Positions 42,258 to 50,467 of a stretch of 60,189 nucleotides of DNA are shown in pieces. Positions within the stretch are counted from its first letter, which is position 1; every line of letters starts with the position of its first letter. Position numbers and translations under genes: made by a program. The notes below the pieces were generated by a model that saw nothing but the letters and a program-made list of their open reading frames with translations, was not told the origin of the DNA and did not search any database. This DNA comes from Fulvimarina sp. (GTDB taxonomy: Bacteria; Pseudomonadota; Alphaproteobacteria; Rhizobiales; Rhizobiaceae), in NCBI GenBank assembly GCA_002700095.1, contig PACL01000057.1, positions 58,559 to 118,747 of the forward strand, written 5' to 3'.

Positions 42258-43885
42258 TGACCAGCCTTCTCGACGTGCGCGGCCTGAAGATCGAGGCCAC
42301 AACCTATCCGCCGGGCGAGGCGCCCCGCGACATCACCATCGTCGAGGACATCTCGTTTCGCCTCGAACAGGGGCGCGTTCTCGGCCTCATCGGGGAATCG
42401 GGAGCTGGCAAGTCGACCATCGGGCTCGCCGCGCTCGCCTATGGGCGGGGCGGCGTGCGCATCACCGCCGGCGAGGTCCGGCTCGACGGCGAGGACATCC
42501 TGGGCCTGAAGCGCCCGGGCATCCGCCAAGTGCGAGGCGCGCGGGTCTGCTACGTCGCCCAGTCGGCGGCGGCGGCCTTCAACCCGGCCCACAGGCTCGG
42601 GGACCAGATCATCGAGGCGGCGCTCCGGCACGGCCTGATGGACGAGGCCGCGGCCCGCGAGCGCGCCGCCTATCTCTTCGGCGTCCTCAGCCTGCCCGAT
42701 CCCGCCACCTTCGGCGAGCGCTATCCCCATCAGGTGTCGGGCGGCCAGCTGCAGCGCGCCATGACGGCGATGGCGCTGCTGCCGGCCCCCGAGCTGATCG
42801 TCTTCGACGAGCCGACGACGGCCCTCGACGTGACCACGCAGATCGACGTCCTCGCGGCGATCAAGCGCGCCATCGAGGAGACCCGGACGGCGGCGATCTA
42901 CGTCACCCACGACCTCGCCGTGGTCGCCCAGGTCGCCGACGACATCATGGTTCTGCGGGCCGGCAAGATGGTCGAATACGGCCCGGTGAGGAAGATCATC
43001 GAGGCGCCGGACGCTGAATATACCCGGGAGCTGGTCTCGGTGCGCTCGCTGGTGCAGGAAGAGGCGGCGGACCAGAGCGACAGGCTGCTGGCGATCGAGG
43101 GCGTCGATGCGGCTTACGGGGAGACCCGCGTCCTGTCGGACGTCTCCGTCCACCTGCCGCGCGGCCAGACGCTGGCGGTCGTCGGGGAATCGGGATCCGG
43201 CAAGTCGACCCTGGCGCGTGTCATCACCGGGCTGCTGCCGCCGAAGGACGGCACCGTCCGCCTGGCAGGGGAAACCCTGCCGCCGAAGCTGTCCGGCCGC
43301 AGCCGGGAGCAACTGCGGACGATCCAGATGATCTATCAGATGGCCGACACGGCGATGAATCCGCGCCATACCGTCGGCCAGATCATCGGGCGGCCGCTGA
43401 GCTTCTATTTCAACATGCACGGGGCCAGGAAGCGCCAGCGGGTGCAGGAACTGCTCGAGCAGATCGAGCTCGGCGAGGGCTTCATCGATCGCTATCCGGC
43501 GGAGCTGTCCGGCGGCCAGAAGCAGCGCGTCGCGATCGCGCGGGCTCTCGCGGCCGAGCCGACCGTCATCCTGTGTGACGAGCCGACCTCGGCGCTGGAT
43601 CCGCTGGTGGCGGACGGCATCCTGAAGCTTCTCCTGCGGCTGCAGAAGGAGACGAGCGTCTCCTACCTGTTCATCACCCACGATATCGCGACCGTGCGCG
43701 CCATCGCAGATTCGGTCGCGGTCCTCTATCAGGGCCGTGTCGTGCGCTTCGGGCCGAAGTCGGAGGTGCTGTCGCCACCCTTCGACGACTATACGGACCT
43801 TCTGCTGAAGTCCGTACCGGAGCTGCGGGTGGGGTGGCTGGAAGAAGTGCTGCAGGAACGCCGCATGACGAGCGCCGGCCACTGA
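42257..43885 (+). CDS. ABC transporter ATP-binding protein, two fused ATPase domains (DppD-DppF type)
   Basis: A 542-residue protein with two nucleotide-binding domains that power the transporter. Domain 1 (about 1-260) has Walker A GESGAGKST at 46-54, signature VSGGQLQRAM and Walker B LIVFDEPTTALD. Domain 2 (about 275-530) has GESGSGKST, LSGGQKQRVAIA and VILCDEPTSALD, followed by the switch FITHDIATV. In most dipeptide systems these are two genes; the fused form is common in alphaproteobacteria. The Q-loop in domain 2 is split by a longer helical region (FYFNMHGARKRQRVQEL). The start overlaps the permease stop by one base. Confidence 0.94.
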   Translation: MTSLLDVRGLKIEATTYPPGEAPRDITIVEDISFRLEQGRVLGLIGESGAGKSTIGLAALAYGRGGVRITAGEVRLDGEDILGLKRPGIRQVRGARVCYVAQSAAAAFNPAHRLGDQIIEAALRHGLMDEAAARERAAYLFGVLSLPDPATFGERYPHQVSGGQLQRAMTAMALLPAPELIVFDEPTTALDVTTQIDVLAAIKRAIEETRTAAIYVTHDLAVVAQVADDIMVLRAGKMVEYGPVRKIIEAPDAEYTRELVSVRSLVQEEAADQSDRLLAIEGVDAAYGETRVLSDVSVHLPRGQTLAVVGESGSGKSTLARVITGLLPPKDGTVRLAGETLPPKLSGRSREQLRTIQMIYQMADTAMNPRHTVGQIIGRPLSFYFNMHGARKRQRVQELLEQIELGEGFIDRYPAELSGGQKQRVAIARALAAEPTVILCDEPTSALDPLVADGILKLLLRLQKETSVSYLFITHDIATVRAIADSVAVLYQGRVVRFGPKSEVLSPPFDDYTDLLLKSVPELRVGWLEEVLQERRMTSAGH

Positions 43886-43925
43886 GCCGGCTGACTGTCC
43901 CATCCCCGAGCCAACCGATCGTCGC

Positions 43926-44666
43926 ATGCATCCGACCGACCACCCGCCCATCCGCGGCCTCCTGTTCGACAAGGACGGGACGCTGCTCGACTTCGAACGC
44001 ACCTGGGGACCGGCGACGGCGGCGGTCATCGCCGCCCTTGGGGCAGGACGGCCCGGGCTTGCCGGCGAGATGGCGACCGCCTGCGGCTTCGATGCGGATC
44101 GGATGGGTTTTCATCCCGGCTCGCCGATCATCGCCGGCGATGCGACGGCCTTCGTTCCGGACTGGGCGCGGCTGCTCGACATGTCCTGCGACGACGCCTT
44201 CATCGACCGTGTCGATGCGCTCTATCGTGCCGAGAGCGCCAAGTCGCTGACCGGCTACGACGACGTCGCCACCGAATTGGCTCTGCTGGCGCAGGAGCAC
44301 GGGGTGCGGATCGGGCTCGCCACCAACGATTCCGAGGCGGGCGCCAGGGCGCATCTGGAAGCCCTCGGCATCGCCGGCCATTTCGACTTCGTCGCGGGCT
44401 ACGATTCCGGCTACGGCGCGAAGCCATTGCCGGGCATGGTGCTGGCCTTCGCGGCGGCGGTCGGGCTGGAGCCGGCCGAGGTCGCGCTGGTGGGCGATTC
44501 CGCCCACGACATGGACGCCGCGCGGGCCGCCGGGGCACAGGGGATCGGCATCGCCCGCACCCCGGCTGCGGCCGCCGCGCTCGCCGGCCACAGCGACCGG
44601 ATCGTCCGCGATCTCGCGGAACTGCGCCGTCTCCTGCCGCCGCCCGGCGGACCGGCAACGACCTGA
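43926..44666 (+). CDS. HAD superfamily phosphatase (phosphoglycolate phosphatase-like)
   Basis: A 246-residue HAD hydrolase. Motif I is LLFDKDGTLLDF with D15 as nucleophile and D17 as acid/base. Motif II is GLATNDSEAGARAHLEALGI, motif III includes the lysine of YGAKPLPGMV, and motif IV is VALVGDSAHDMDAARAAG. The cap domain (about 25-110) is of the alpha-helical type seen in phosphoglycolate phosphatases. The substrate cannot be told; its place between an ABC importer and a CocE hydrolase suggests a phosphorylated form or product of the imported compound. The start is 40 bases after the ATPase stop. Confidence 0.88.
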   Translation: MHPTDHPPIRGLLFDKDGTLLDFERTWGPATAAVIAALGAGRPGLAGEMATACGFDADRMGFHPGSPIIAGDATAFVPDWARLLDMSCDDAFIDRVDALYRAESAKSLTGYDDVATELALLAQEHGVRIGLATNDSEAGARAHLEALGIAGHFDFVAGYDSGYGAKPLPGMVLAFAAAVGLEPAEVALVGDSAHDMDAARAAGAQGIGIARTPAAAAALAGHSDRIVRDLAELRRLLPPPGGPATT

Positions 44667-44694
44667 AACACCAAAGACAAGAACTGGATCTTTC

Positions 44695-46695
44695 ATGGCG
44701 GATCGCACCTTCACGATCCTCGAAAACGATTGGATCACGCTGGCCGACGGCACGAAGCTCGCCGCGCGCATCTTCATGCCGGATGGCGCCGAAGCCGACC
44801 CTGTGCCGGCGATCCTTGAATTCCTGCCCTATCGCAAGCGCGACGGAACCGCGGTGCGCGACGAAGCCACCTATCCGAGCTTTGCCCGCGCGGGCTATGC
44901 CGGCGTGCGCGTCGACATTCGCGGCTCGGGCGAATCGGAAGGGGTGATCGACGGGGAGTACACCCCGCGCGAACTCTCCGACGCCGTCGAGGTGATTGAT
45001 TGGATCACCAGGCAGCCCTGGTCGAGCGGCGCGGTGGGCATGATGGGCATCTCCTGGGGCGGGTTCAATTCGCTGCAGGTCGCCGCGCTGAAGCCGAAGG
45101 GCCTGAAGGCGGTGATCTCGATCGCCTCCTCGGTCGATCGCTACAATGACGACATCCACTACAAGAACGGCTGTCATCTCTACGCGAACCTGTCCTGGGC
45201 GGCGACCATGCTCGCCTACCAGTCCCGCTCGCCCGATCCGGCGCTGGTCGGCGAACGCTGGCGCGAGATGTGGCTCGAAAGGCTGCGGGAGGAGCCGTTC
45301 TTCCTCACCGAATGGCTCTCCCACCAGCGCCGCGACGACACTTGGAAGCAGGGATCGATCGGCGAGGACTTCGCCGGCTACACTGTGCCGACGCTGGTCA
45401 TCGCGGGCTGGGCCGACGGCTATCGCAACACGCCCTTCAAGCTGATCGAGGGCGTCGCCGGCCCCGCCAAGGCGCTGGTCGGGCCCTGGGTGCACAAATA
45501 TCCGCATTTCGCCTGGCCGCGCCCGCGCGCCGATTTCATCGGTGAGGCCGTCGCCTGGTGGGACCACTGGCTCAAGGACACGCCGAACGGTGTCGACGAC
45601 TGGCCGCAGATGCGCGCCTATATCCTCGACGGACCACGGCCGGCGGCGCTGCGCCAGGACGATCCCGGCCGATGGGTCGGCATCCCGGCGTGGCAGGAGC
45701 CGGCGACGGAGGTGTTCAGGCTGAACGCCGACGGGATGCTCTCGGCCGCTCCGGCGTCTGCGGCGACGGGGACCGCGTCGGTTTCCTCGCCGGAAGATCT
45801 CGGCACGACCTCGGGCGAATGGTTCACGCTGAAGTCCGATGCCGAGATGGCCGGCGACCAGCGCCTGGACGACGCCCGCTCCCTGACCTTCGAGACGCCG
45901 CCCCTCGAAGAGGTGGCGGAGTGGCTCGGCATGCCGCGCCTGACCTTGCGGCTGTCCTCCGACAAGCCGCTGGCCAATCTCGTCGCCCGCCTCGTCGACG
46001 TTCATCCGGACGGCACCGCCACCCGCATCGGCTATGGTGTGCTCAACCTCGCCCATCGCGGCGGCCACGCGGTGCCCAAACCGTTGCCGGTCGGCGAGCC
46101 CGTCGACATCGCCATGACGCTGGACGCCTGCGGCTACCGGCTGCAGCCCGGCCACCGCCTGCGCCTCGCCCTGTCGACCGCCTATTGGCCGACCATCCTG
46201 CCCCAGCCGGAAACCCCGACGCTCGCCATCGAGCTGGCGTCGCTCGCCCTCGCGATGCCGCGGCTGGACCATGCCGAGGAAATCAGCGTCCGTGAGCCCT
46301 CCGACCCCGACCCGTTGCCGAAATATCCGATGCGCCAGCCGGCGGAGACCCGCCGGACGGTGGAGCGCGATCTGACGCTCGGCGTCACCCGCTACAGGAT
46401 CCACGAAGATACCGGCACGGCGATCCATCCGGACAACGGCCTCGCCGCGCGCCAGCTGCGCCAGGAGACTTGGACGATCGCGCCGGACGATCCGCTGTCG
46501 ATGACGGGGGAGACCTTCTGGGTGACGGAGAACAGCCGCGAGGGCTGGTCGGTGCGCACCGAGAGCCGCTGCCGCCTGTCCTGCACGGCAGAGGACTTCC
46601 GGATCTTCGCCGAAGTCGTCGCTTTCGAGGGCGAGGGCGAAATGGAGATCGAAAGGAAGACCTGGGAGGAGGTCATCCCCCGCGACTTCATGTGA
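44695..46695 (+). CDS. CocE/NonD family alpha/beta hydrolase
   Basis: A 666-residue hydrolase of the Xaa-Pro dipeptidyl-peptidase/cocaine esterase family. The catalytic domain (about 1-300) has VDIRGSGESEGV near 73-84 and the nucleophile elbow GISWGG with S120. The acid is likely in VIAGWADGYRNTPF and the histidine in GPWVHKYPHFAWP. The C-terminal jelly-roll domain (about 350-660) has the family sequence LRLALSTAYWPTILPQPETP in its centre. Members split esters or amides of bulky amines, acyl ester linkages and acylated peptides. No signal peptide is visible, so it acts in the cytoplasm, probably on what the ABC system imports. It is the last gene of this operon. Confidence 0.9.
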   Translation: MADRTFTILENDWITLADGTKLAARIFMPDGAEADPVPAILEFLPYRKRDGTAVRDEATYPSFARAGYAGVRVDIRGSGESEGVIDGEYTPRELSDAVEVIDWITRQPWSSGAVGMMGISWGGFNSLQVAALKPKGLKAVISIASSVDRYNDDIHYKNGCHLYANLSWAATMLAYQSRSPDPALVGERWREMWLERLREEPFFLTEWLSHQRRDDTWKQGSIGEDFAGYTVPTLVIAGWADGYRNTPFKLIEGVAGPAKALVGPWVHKYPHFAWPRPRADFIGEAVAWWDHWLKDTPNGVDDWPQMRAYILDGPRPAALRQDDPGRWVGIPAWQEPATEVFRLNADGMLSAAPASAATGTASVSSPEDLGTTSGEWFTLKSDAEMAGDQRLDDARSLTFETPPLEEVAEWLGMPRLTLRLSSDKPLANLVARLVDVHPDGTATRIGYGVLNLAHRGGHAVPKPLPVGEPVDIAMTLDACGYRLQPGHRLRLALSTAYWPTILPQPETPTLAIELASLALAMPRLDHAEEISVREPSDPDPLPKYPMRQPAETRRTVERDLTLGVTRYRIHEDTGTAIHPDNGLAARQLRQETWTIAPDDPLSMTGETFWVTENSREGWSVRTESRCRLSCTAEDFRIFAEVVAFEGEGEMEIERKTWEEVIPRDFM

Positions 46696-46747
46696 GCGGG
46701 GCTTCAGCATCGCGCCTGTCGCCTCCGGCGGCCGGCGCGGCGCGGGC

Positions 46748-47656
46748 TCAGTCGGCAAAGCTTCGCAGGGCCTCGCAAAGCCTTGAAAACCCCGCCTTCG
46801 CGCCGGGGCTGCGCCGGCGCGCCCGCAGCCAGCCATGCACCATCTGGGGCTCCTCGCGATAGGTGACGCAGACACCGGCCTCGATCAGCCGGCGGGCGTA
46901 GTTTCGCCCGTCGTCGCGCAGGGGATCGAAATGCGCGGCCGAGATGAAGGCCGGCGGCAATCCGGCGAGATCGGCGGCATTCAGGGGATGGGCCAGGACG
47001 TCGCCTGCGGGCACGCCCTGAAGCTCGCGGTAATAGGCGACATCCGCCGTGGTCAGCCCCGGCGCTTCGGCCATCTCGACGAAGGATCCGCTCGTTAGGT
47101 CGCCGCCAAGGCCCGGATACACCAGCACCTGCCCGACGATGCCGCCGAGGCCGCGGTCTCGCGCCTCGATGGCAAGGCCCGCCGCGAGCGTGCCGCCGGC
47201 GCTGTCGCCGGCCAGAACCACCCTCGCGCCGCGTTCGACGAGGTGTGCCAGCACCGAAAAGGCGTCGCGCCGGGCCGCGGGGTAGGGGTGCTCGGGGAGG
47301 AGCCGGTAGTCGGCGGCGAGAAGTTCGAGCCCGGCCGCCTCGGCGAGATCGGCGCAGATGCCGTCATGGCTGTCGAGGGAACCGACGACGAAGCCGCCCC
47401 CGTGAAGATAGAGCACGACCGGCGCGCCGGGCCGCGCGGCCTGCGGGCGATAGCGGCGCGTCGGAACGCCGGCGACCGGCGCATCCTCGACCGAAATCCC
47501 CGGCGGATGCGGCGTATCAAAGGTCCGGCACAGGGCGTCGTACCAGGCGCGCTGCTGGCTGACGGAGGCCGAGACCGCGTCCGGCGGATAGAAGCGATCG
47601 CACTCGGCCTGGAAGGCGAGGATCTCGGCTTCGTCCGGGGCCGGCCTGCCGCTCAT
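46748..47656 (-). CDS. Alpha/beta hydrolase (HSL/acetyl-esterase family) of the carnitine operon
   Basis: A 302-residue esterase of the hormone-sensitive-lipase family: oxyanion motif HGGGF at 85-89, nucleophile GDSAGG with S152, and a C-terminal acid/base pair probably in AHFDPLRDDGR and MVHGWLRAR. The ATG overlaps the stop of the carnitine dehydrogenase by 4 bases (ATGA), so it belongs to that operon. This suggests that it removes acyl groups from O-acylcarnitines or a related ester to supply free carnitine, but that is inference. It converges on the CocE gene, 52 bases apart. Confidence 0.87.
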   Translation of the reverse strand: MSGRPAPDEAEILAFQAECDRFYPPDAVSASVSQQRAWYDALCRTFDTPHPPGISVEDAPVAGVPTRRYRPQAARPGAPVVLYLHGGGFVVGSLDSHDGICADLAEAAGLELLAADYRLLPEHPYPAARRDAFSVLAHLVERGARVVLAGDSAGGTLAAGLAIEARDRGLGGIVGQVLVYPGLGGDLTSGSFVEMAEAPGLTTADVAYYRELQGVPAGDVLAHPLNAADLAGLPPAFISAAHFDPLRDDGRNYARRLIEAGVCVTYREEPQMVHGWLRARRRSPGAKAGFSRLCEALRSFAD

Positions 47657-49197
47657 CGGTCCCGTGCCGGCGCTTGCGACGGCATGCCGATCGCCCGGCC
47701 GGCGGCATCGGGGCGCGGCAGCCCTGCCTGGGCCGTTGCGAGCGCTTCGAGCCGGGCGAGGATCGCCTCGGGCGCCGGGGCGCTCTTCGACGCGTCGCTG
47801 TCGACATGCAGCAGCATCTGTTCCGCCGTCGCGACGGTCGCGCCGCCGTCGACCTTCGTCAGGGTGTGGAACAGGTGCAGCCGCTTCTCGTCATGGGCGA
47901 GCAGCAGCGTCGAGCAGGCCAGCGCATCGCCGAGCTTCGCTTCGCCGAGATGGCGCAGATGCGTCTCGACCGTATAGTAGCTCGCCCCCGCCGCGACATA
48001 GTCGAGGCCCGCCCCGATCAGCCGCAGCAGCGCATCGGTGGCGTCGCCGAAGACCTGCAGGTAGCGATGCTCGGTCATGTGACCGTTATAGTCGACGAAG
48101 GACGGCTGCACCGTCGTCGTCACCAGCTGCAGCGGCGCGTCGGCCGGGATCGCCGCATCCATTTCGCGGGCGTTCTTCCAAAGGCCGGCCTCAAATTTGG
48201 CGAGGAGCTTGCCGGCGCCCCAGCCGCGGCCGTCGTCGCCGCTCTTCAGCGCATCCATGATCGCGACGAGGTTCTGGTCGCGGATCCGCTCGAGCCGCCG
48301 GATGCCGAGCCCCTCGTTCTGGGCGTCGGACTGGCTGGCGATCTTCTCGACGAGCGCGTCGTCGAGGTCCACCACGTCGGTGAGCTTGGTCCAGGGCCAT
48401 TGCAGGGCAGGTCCGAACTGGCCGAGGAAGTGGCGCATGCCGGCTTCGCCGCCGGCGATGCGGTAGGTCTGGAAGAGCCCCATCTGGGCCCAGCGCAGGC
48501 CGAAGGAATAGCGGATCACGTCGTCGAGGGTCTCGACGTCGCAGATGTCGTCCTTGATCAGCCAGAGGGCTTCGCGCCAGAGCGCCTCCAGCAGCCGGTC
48601 GCCGACGAAGGCGTCGATCTCCTTGGCGATGTGGACGCCCTTCATGCCGACCGGCTCGAGGAGCGCGATCGCGTCGCGGATCGTCTGCGGCTCCGTCTGC
48701 CTGCCGCCGACGATCTCGACCAGCGGCAGGAGATAGACCGGATTGTAGGGATGGGCGACGAACAGCCGCTCCGGATGCCGCAGGCCCGCCTGCAGATCGC
48801 TCGGCAGGAGCCCGGACGTCGAGGAGCCGATCAGGGCGTCGGGCCGGGCCGCAGCGTCGATCTCGCCAAGCACCCGCTGCTTCAGGTCGATGCGCTCAGG
48901 CACGCTCTCCTGGATCCAGTCGGCGCCCGCCACCGCCTCGGCGACGCTCGCATGGAAGGTCAGGGTGCCGCGGGGCGGCAGCGGCGCCCGCGTCAGTCCG
49001 GCATAGGCGATCTCGGCATTGGCGATCACCTCGCCGACGATCCGCTCGGCCTGCGGGTGGGGGTCGAAGAGCGCGACGTCGATGCCGGCGAGAAGGAAGC
49101 GGGCGACCCAGCCGCCGCCGATGACGCCGCCGCCGATGCAGGCGGCTTTGGCGAGATGAGGGCGCCCGGTCGCCGCGCCGAGAGAGTTCGTTGCCAT
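47653..49197 (-). CDS. L-carnitine 3-dehydrogenase fused to a betainyl-CoA thioesterase
   Basis: A 514-residue bifunctional protein. Residues 17-320 are a 3-hydroxyacyl-CoA-dehydrogenase-type enzyme: the NAD-binding IGGGVIGGGWVARF at 21-34, DWIQESVPER, IGSSTSGLLPSDLQ, VAHPYNPVYLLPLVEI and DAFVGDRLLEALWREAL, the pattern of L-carnitine dehydrogenases, which oxidise carnitine to 3-dehydrocarnitine. Residues about 355-480 form a hotdog thioesterase (PSFVDYNGHMTEHRYLQVF), the form described as splitting betainyl-CoA to glycine betaine and CoA. Together with the next-upstream cleavage enzyme this converts carnitine to glycine betaine. The start at 49197 follows the BKACE stop by 5 bases. Confidence 0.9.
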   Translation of the reverse strand: MATNSLGAATGRPHLAKAACIGGGVIGGGWVARFLLAGIDVALFDPHPQAERIVGEVIANAEIAYAGLTRAPLPPRGTLTFHASVAEAVAGADWIQESVPERIDLKQRVLGEIDAAARPDALIGSSTSGLLPSDLQAGLRHPERLFVAHPYNPVYLLPLVEIVGGRQTEPQTIRDAIALLEPVGMKGVHIAKEIDAFVGDRLLEALWREALWLIKDDICDVETLDDVIRYSFGLRWAQMGLFQTYRIAGGEAGMRHFLGQFGPALQWPWTKLTDVVDLDDALVEKIASQSDAQNEGLGIRRLERIRDQNLVAIMDALKSGDDGRGWGAGKLLAKFEAGLWKNAREMDAAIPADAPLQLVTTTVQPSFVDYNGHMTEHRYLQVFGDATDALLRLIGAGLDYVAAGASYYTVETHLRHLGEAKLGDALACSTLLLAHDEKRLHLFHTLTKVDGGATVATAEQMLLHVDSDASKSAPAPEAILARLEALATAQAGLPRPDAAGRAIGMPSQAPARDR

Positions 49198-49202
49198 CGC
49201 GC

Positions 49203-50108
49203 TCACCACCGCCGCTCGAGCCGGAGCTTCTCGCGCACGGCCGCGGGCGAGAGAATGCGGCTGCCCATGCCCTCGGCGATGGTCACTGCGCGGGCGACGA
49301 GATCGCCGTTCGAAGCGAGGACGCCCTTTTCCAGCCAGATATTGTCTTCGAGGCCGACCCGGATGTTGCCGCCCGCCGCCAGCGCCAGCGCGGCATAGGG
49401 CAGCTGGTTGCGGCCGATCGAGAAGGCCGAGAAGACCCAGGACTGCGGCAGGTTCTGGACCAGGGCGGCGAGGGTCGGGATGTCGTCGGGGGCGCCCCAG
49501 GGGATGCCCATGCACAGCTGCACCATCACCGGGTCGTCGATCAGGCCCTGGTCCTTCAGCCATTTCGCCAGGACGAGATGGCCGGTGTCGAAGATCTCGA
49601 TCTCCGGGCGCACGCCGAGCGCCTTGATCTCTGCCGCCATCGCCTTGAGCATGGCGGGCGTGTTGGTCATCACATAGTCGCCCTCGCCGAAATTCATCGT
49701 GCCGCAGTCGAGGGTGCAGATCTCCGGCAGGAGTTCGGCGACATGGGCGAGCCGCTCTTCCGCCCCCGCCATGTCCGTGCCGGCCGGATCCGGGGGAAGG
49801 GGCGCCTCGGGCGAGCCCAGCACCAGATCACCGCCGGCACCGGCGGTCAGATTCAGGACCATGTCGACGCCCGAGGCGGAGATCAGCCGGACGACTTCCC
49901 GGTAGAGGGCGAGGTCGCGGGAGGGCTTGCCGGTCTCGGGATCGCGGACGTGGATATGGGCAATCGCGGCGCCGGCCCGTGCCGCCTCGATCGCCGCCTC
50001 GGCGATCTCTGCGGGCGTGACCGGCACCTTGTCGGAGCGGCCGGTGGTGTCGCCGGCTCCCGTGACGGCACAGGTGATGTAGACATCGCGAGAGGGGGAC
50101 AGCGGCAT
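49203..50108 (-). CDS. BKACE family 3-dehydrocarnitine cleavage enzyme
   Basis: A 301-residue beta-keto acid cleavage enzyme (DUF849). It is a TIM-barrel protein with zinc-binding H51 and H53 in [29 protein letters not shown] at the N-terminus, [31 protein letters not shown] and a late [16 protein letters not shown]. The family joins a beta-keto acid with acetyl-CoA to release acetoacetate and a new acyl-CoA. In carnitine operons the substrate is 3-dehydrocarnitine and the product betainyl-CoA, hydrolysed by the following fused thioesterase. AGGAG lies five bases before the ATG at 50108. It is the first gene of the carnitine operon. Confidence 0.9.
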   Translation of the reverse strand: MPLSPSRDVYITCAVTGAGDTTGRSDKVPVTPAEIAEAAIEAARAGAAIAHIHVRDPETGKPSRDLALYREVVRLISASGVDMVLNLTAGAGGDLVLGSPEAPLPPDPAGTDMAGAEERLAHVAELLPEICTLDCGTMNFGEGDYVMTNTPAMLKAMAAEIKALGVRPEIEIFDTGHLVLAKWLKDQGLIDDPVMVQLCMGIPWGAPDDIPTLAALVQNLPQSWVFSAFSIGRNQLPYAALALAAGGNIRVGLEDNIWLEKGVLASNGDLVARAVTIAEGMGSRILSPAAVREKLRLERRW

Positions 50109-50467
50109 GTCGGCTCCTGCTGGGACGTTGCGCGGACGAGCGTCGTCGTCCGGGCTTTCGGATCGGGTGAGGGGCCGGGCATTCGCACGGCCAATGGTCG
50201 GACCAGCCTCTGCTTAGCCTGTTCCGTCGGCTTTGCGAACCGGTCCGGTGCCGGTTGGAACGGGAAGGTGTCGAGGCCGATCGCAAGCCGGCCCGACCCT
50301 TGTTCCGGCCCAGGGACTTGGCAGGAAACGACCTGGCGATCGGTGCGCCTCGCCCCTGCTGGTCCTGCATCGGCCGCATCTGCCGCAGGGCGCTGCAGCC
50401 GGAGTTGCCGGCGCGCAGCATGGCCTCGATCGGGTTCATGTCATGGCGAATGGGCCGGCGGCCGTCC
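50109..50467. other. 359-base region between carnitine operon and molybdenum hydroxylase genes
   Basis: No gene is recognisable. It must hold the promoter of the carnitine operon, read leftward. A perfect inverted repeat, AACCGG-N7-CCGGTT (50238-50243 and 50251-50256), lies about 130 bases upstream of the BKACE start and could be a regulator site. I cannot name the regulator. Confidence 0.3.
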
